Shown: positions 62,201 through 64,000 of the stretch, piece by piece
Numbering within the stretch: position 1 is the stretch's first letter
Layout of the letters: each line of letters begins with the position of its first letter
Assembly (NCBI RefSeq): GCF_947507565.1
Contig: NC_089178.1
Location: 1,426,001 to 1,490,000 of the forward strand
Origin: Oscarella lobularis
Taxonomy: Eukaryota > Porifera > Homoscleromorpha > Homosclerophorida > Oscarellidae
Direction of reading: 5' to 3'
DNA length: 64,000 nucleotides
Notes under the pieces: generated by a model
The model's input: the letters and a program-made list of their open reading frames with translations, nothing else
The model's database searches: none
What the model was told of the DNA's origin: nothing
Translations under genes and position numbers: made by a program

Positions 62201-64000
62201 GACTGTTACCGACTGTTGACCCAATATCAGACCCTCGCCAGCCAACCAGCAGTAGCCAGTTTGCGAGAGGCCCATAAATCCTGGTTTTGCGCACGACGTC
62301 CCGTTGTGATAGAATAGTTTTTCCTTCGGTATAAGACGTTTTGTTAGACCAGGCCCTGAGTACGAGACTAGCAGTGTATTGCCCGACGTCGACCAAGAGC
62401 TTGAACCCTGTAGGAAGTCAATTCGGAGGCGATGAAAGCCCTTTGACAGCGCGTACGGTCCAAATTTTTCTTCCATCAATAATTGCTGGTATCGTCGACT
62501 GCCTCTGACTAGTAAAACGTCGTCAATCCAAAGACGATATGTCAAGCTATAACCGGTGACGAAGTAGAACGTGTAATTTCCTGTCGTGTCAATTTGCAAA
62601 AATGTCTAAAGTCGGGCGGCGTAGTTGTACGTGTAAGACAGAGGACTATTCGTATCTACATTGTCTATCAGAGGTCCCAAGTACAACGGTGAACTGCCGT
62701 AGTATTGAGGAAAACGAGAAACGTCCACTTCAAAGCGTTCTACGTTAGGAAGTGTCCTGGCTTGATCGAATTCTGACGGCAGGGAATAAATGGCCGATCC
62801 TCCTCCCGGAAATAGTAGAGGTTGCTAATTCTGTTCGTTCGATCTGTGCTGACTCGATACTGAAAATAATCCGCAACGACGCCGTTTTTCATTGACGAAA
62901 ACTCAGGCGGCGGCGCGATGCGAACAGATACTCCGGAAAACGATTTATCGGAGTCGCCAGTTACGTTCAAGCCGCCGTACGGCCAAATCGTGCTGCCGCT
63001 CTTTCCAATAACGCTGCCTTCGTACACGTCCAACGACCGTGAACACTTATCGTTCCGCCGCCGATATTCAACGATCCCGAAAGCGAAAAATTGCTGTGAC
63101 AAATAGTCGTCGCATCGACCACGTTCACAACTCCATTCGGTCGCACGACAAGCTGATTGCAGAAGTCAAATGTCGATTCGCTGCCGTTTCTCGAGCCAAA
63201 GATTGCATCCTCGTAAATCGTTACGTATTGACGAAACGTGGCTCGTCCTCGGTTTCCAATTGTAACGTTCCAGCCCTGTTTTATGTAAGCTCTACCGACA
63301 ACCAAGTTTCCTCCTATCATTACCCTATTTCCTTCTGACGGCGAGTTATACTGTTCTAGAAAAAATATCCCGTGTTGATCCATAATGAAACCATCGGGAA
63401 AATAAAGTTCCGCATAGCGACTGCTGCTTGCTAGAAACCACACGTAGCCGTACGATTCGAACCGTCCAAAGAAACGTTTTGCACGAGATTCAAACGACGA
63501 TCCGAACACGTTTTGCACGTGAAAGTTGACCCGTTGTCCTACGTGCCACAGAACGGCAGAATCGCGCGGATTCGTGGCATTCTGATAGACGTCGTCAAGA
63601 TAGCGACGCCACTGTCCAACCTTCCCTTCTCCCGCAGGACGCGGGGCGTTATTATATCGCGCAAAATAACCGTATACTTGCCCTACGCTGCGACGTGCAG
63701 CAAAGAGGAGCGATTGAGATTGATAATCTAAATAGACGTTTGCGAGGTAGAACTGCGTCGTGTTGTAATTGGCAAATGATCCGTAGTAATACATCGATTG
63801 GCTGCTGTAGAGATTCATTGAGACGACAACAAACCGGCCGTAGTTTCTCACGTCCCAATAGCTGTATGCACAGCACGTATGCAGCTCCAGCACAAAGAGG
63901 CCGTAGTTGATAAGACCCTGTCTAAAGCCATCCGACATCGCCGGCGGATAGCCAGTGACAGATAGATGAATACTATTGCTATAAAACGTAGACCCCATTT
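55971..64000 (-). CDS. PA14/G8-like modular transmembrane receptor, 5' end outside window
   Basis: One minus-strand gene covering the right 8 kb. Reading 5' to 3' it shows a beta-helix-like region (64.0-62.85 kb), module 1 with PA14 (62.86-62.35) and a G8-like segment (61.95), module 2 with PA14 (60.83-60.25) and a G8-like segment (59.88), module 3 with PA14 (58.30-57.85), then a Ser/Thr/Pro stalk, a SAM-like domain, one membrane span and a cytoplasmic tail. PA14 domains bind carbohydrates or mediate adhesion; G8 domains occur in fibrocystin-L, TMEM2 and CEMIP. Five introns were placed: 61240-61341, 57311-57365, 56624-56670, 56206-56280, and others may exist. About seven one-base deletions (near 63040, 62782, 60692, 59217, 57915, 57560 and 56857) and a TAG at 62606-62608 interrupt the frame, so it may be a pseudogene or mis-assembled. 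No name fits exactly. Confidence 0.85.
56281..56623 (-). CDS. Receptor: SAM-like domain and transmembrane helix
   Basis: An exon of 343 bp after a T8-CAG acceptor. It opens STDWSSQDVVAFLESNDEFS, followed by LVFILSDIPGSKLVQFTEEE and LIALSPENEAALDKLFATIG, a five-helix pattern matching sterile alpha motif domains (W-x-x-x-D-V-x-x-F/W-L; G-x-x-L-x-x-x-T-x-E-x-L). It lies on the outer side, before a short charged linker and the span LGVIVGASVGVAVLFFVAVA (about 56385-56325), then Arg/His as a stop-transfer. SAM dom­ains are mostly intracellular, so an outside position would be unusual. The exon ends at a GTAAGC donor (56280). Confidence 0.75.
56671..57310 (-). CDS. Receptor: Ser/Thr/Pro mucin-like stalk
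   Basis: About 210 residues dominated by Thr, Ser and Pro (TTASPNTTASPITTAPPTTT, SPMTTESPTSSRPSLTPF, then VTTSKRVETVASYPSTEATV). This is typical of O-glycosylated stalks that hold extracellular domains away from the membrane. The exon lies between a CTACAG acceptor (57311) and a GTTTTG donor (56670). One base appears missing near 56857: the Ser/Thr bias continues only if the frame changes there. Confidence 0.8.
57366..59157 (-). CDS. Receptor module 3: PA14 before the stalk
   Basis: It opens with VGFYAISPSFSFPTLVRASG, continues through the beta-helix (AKVKLGRLTYVSQGWSMRFE, RGSLTLEGRLAMDEATVIVE) and PA14: GVIAEYFQYRVKTDQTPQRI (about 58320-58260), FYRGCSSCSSDAPKEFDDVA, SFTYNYAVRFSAFLFIPISD, YTFYLLGGYGQSRLWIDDVK (about 58010-57950). 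A T is missing in the T-run near 57915; then YERTVKIHLSEGYHRLRVDN completes the domain. After another shift near 57560 the exon ends at 57366 (SIDFGVAGG). No G8-like segment follows in this module; the stalk begins. Confidence 0.8.
59110..61239 (-). CDS. Receptor module 2: PA14 plus G8-like segment
   Basis: Exon start at 61239 after a TCGTCAG acceptor. DVVIENGWTVESSAAVWEST and GRLFVKGKTFISSDFNIGNG end the previous beta-helix. PA14: GVVAEYFEYRVATATTPRLN (about 60805-60750), shift near 60692, FQLNGVDVDQTSPYSFTYNY, FFFSTGYGRYRLWIDGKQVR, RRLRIDLFVVSSSW (about 60600-60310). G8-like: GGSWLDPNNWTPPRVPTAVD (about 59865-59805) and VRSLIVGGLKSNPTLFVEH. The unit closes with LINFGLFVHVV and a shift near 59217. 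Layout and spacing match module 1 closely. Confidence 0.8.
61240..62860 (-). CDS. Receptor module 1: PA14 plus G8-like segment
   Basis: PA14 opens with GVVADYFQYRVSTDRTNRIS (about 62890-62830). After a shift near 62782 it has YYGSSPLYLGPLIDNVD and SYTYNYAARL, a TAG (62606-62608), then FYFVTGYSLTYRLWIDDVLL and GFHRLRIDFLQGSSSW, the usual end of PA14 (RLWIDG / LRI-Y-x-E). A Cys-containing linker (CAKPGFMGLSQTGYCW, DICSKCEFHVLDDV) leads to GSWNDAANWNPSRIPRLDDV (about 61960-61900), a G8-type signature (W-x3-NW-x4-P-x3-D-V-x-I), and a beta-helix. The exon ends at a GTAAGC donor at 61341. Confidence 0.8.
62850..64000 (-). CDS. Receptor: N-terminal visible beta-helix region
   Basis: The frame is open from the window edge: FRQGLINYGLFVLELHTCC, SYWDVRNYGRFVVVSM, QVYGYFARYNN, then GGNLVVGRAYIKQGWNVTIG and ATFRQYVTIYEDAIFGSRNG, LSGSLNIGGGTISVHG. 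The rhythm of short hydrophobic strands with Gly and Asn turns is that of right-handed beta-helix (pectate-lyase-like) folds. Similar phrases return in modules 1 and 2 (DGFRCGLINYGIFVMDLG near 61400; LINFGLFVHVVRSNDAHLQW near 59300), which shows the protein is built of repeated units of roughly 600-700 residues. The frame shifts by one base near 63040 and continues as VYEGSVIGKSGSTIWPYGG. Confidence 0.75.

Noticed and set aside
1-64000. CRISPR array, rRNA, tRNA or riboswitch
   Set aside because: No regular spacer-repeat array, no tRNA cloverleaf or rRNA landmark was seen; the tandem repeats present are satellites or protein-coding repeats.

Overview
The window looks like animal (metazoan) nuclear DNA. 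Genes are split by very short GT-AG introns (about 47-102 bp wherever I could place both ends). The right end carries a modular PA14/G8-like/SAM transmembrane receptor, and the repeat content is typical of invertebrate genomes: Helitrons, split-direct-repeat DIRS elements, PIF/Harbinger, P-like, pogo-like and PHD/endonuclease LINE elements. Sponge or another early-branching animal would fit the short introns and this transposon mix, but the sequence does not prove it. I saw no bacterial operon, rRNA, tRNA or CRISPR.

Layout. 1-4.4 kb: a Helitron on the minus strand with a Rep (HUH) protein running off the left edge and a companion RPA-like ssDNA-binding protein. 4.4-7.55 kb: a PIF/Harbinger transposase, a P-like transposase remnant and a gene of an unrecognised TIR transposon. 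7.55-8.25 kb: a large foldback palindrome. 8.25-13.4 kb: a second, OTU-type Helitron (copy A, minus strand, broken). 13.4-20.7 kb: gene-poor, with two reverse-transcriptase fragments and three small plus-strand genes, one a 52-aa C4HC3 zinc finger. 20.68-25.66 kb: a nearly complete, GC-rich DIRS/Ngaro-like tyrosine-recombinase retrotransposon with textbook A1-B1-A2-B2 repeats. 25.8-34.3 kb: Helitron 3' ends, OTU-Helitron copy B, an RG/KR-rich small gene, a pogo-like transposase, a second foldback and a LINE 5' half. 34.3-39.2 kb: OTU-Helitron copy C. 39.7-40.6 kb: a third foldback. 40.9-45.9 kb: a topoisomerase II gene fragment, an internally deleted integrase-like transposase, a CRE-bearing satellite and two TIR transposons. 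45.95-55.4 kb: three damaged DIRS copies, two of which lack the RT catalytic core. 55.97-64.0 kb: the PA14 receptor on the minus strand, whose 5' end lies beyond the window.

How it fits together. Nearly everything left of 56 kb is nested mobile DNA. The OTU-Helitrons, the foldbacks and the TIR family shared by 7 kb and 44 kb are the main structural themes. The host-like content is the receptor, the topoisomerase II fragment and perhaps the small genes at 18.3-19.7 and 29.4-30.0 kb. The receptor reads as one protein only if about seven single-base deletions and one stop are allowed for, so it is either decayed or mis-assembled. The RPA (379 codons), Rep (about 540 codons) and tyrosine recombinase frames are uninterrupted, which argues against uniformly poor sequence.
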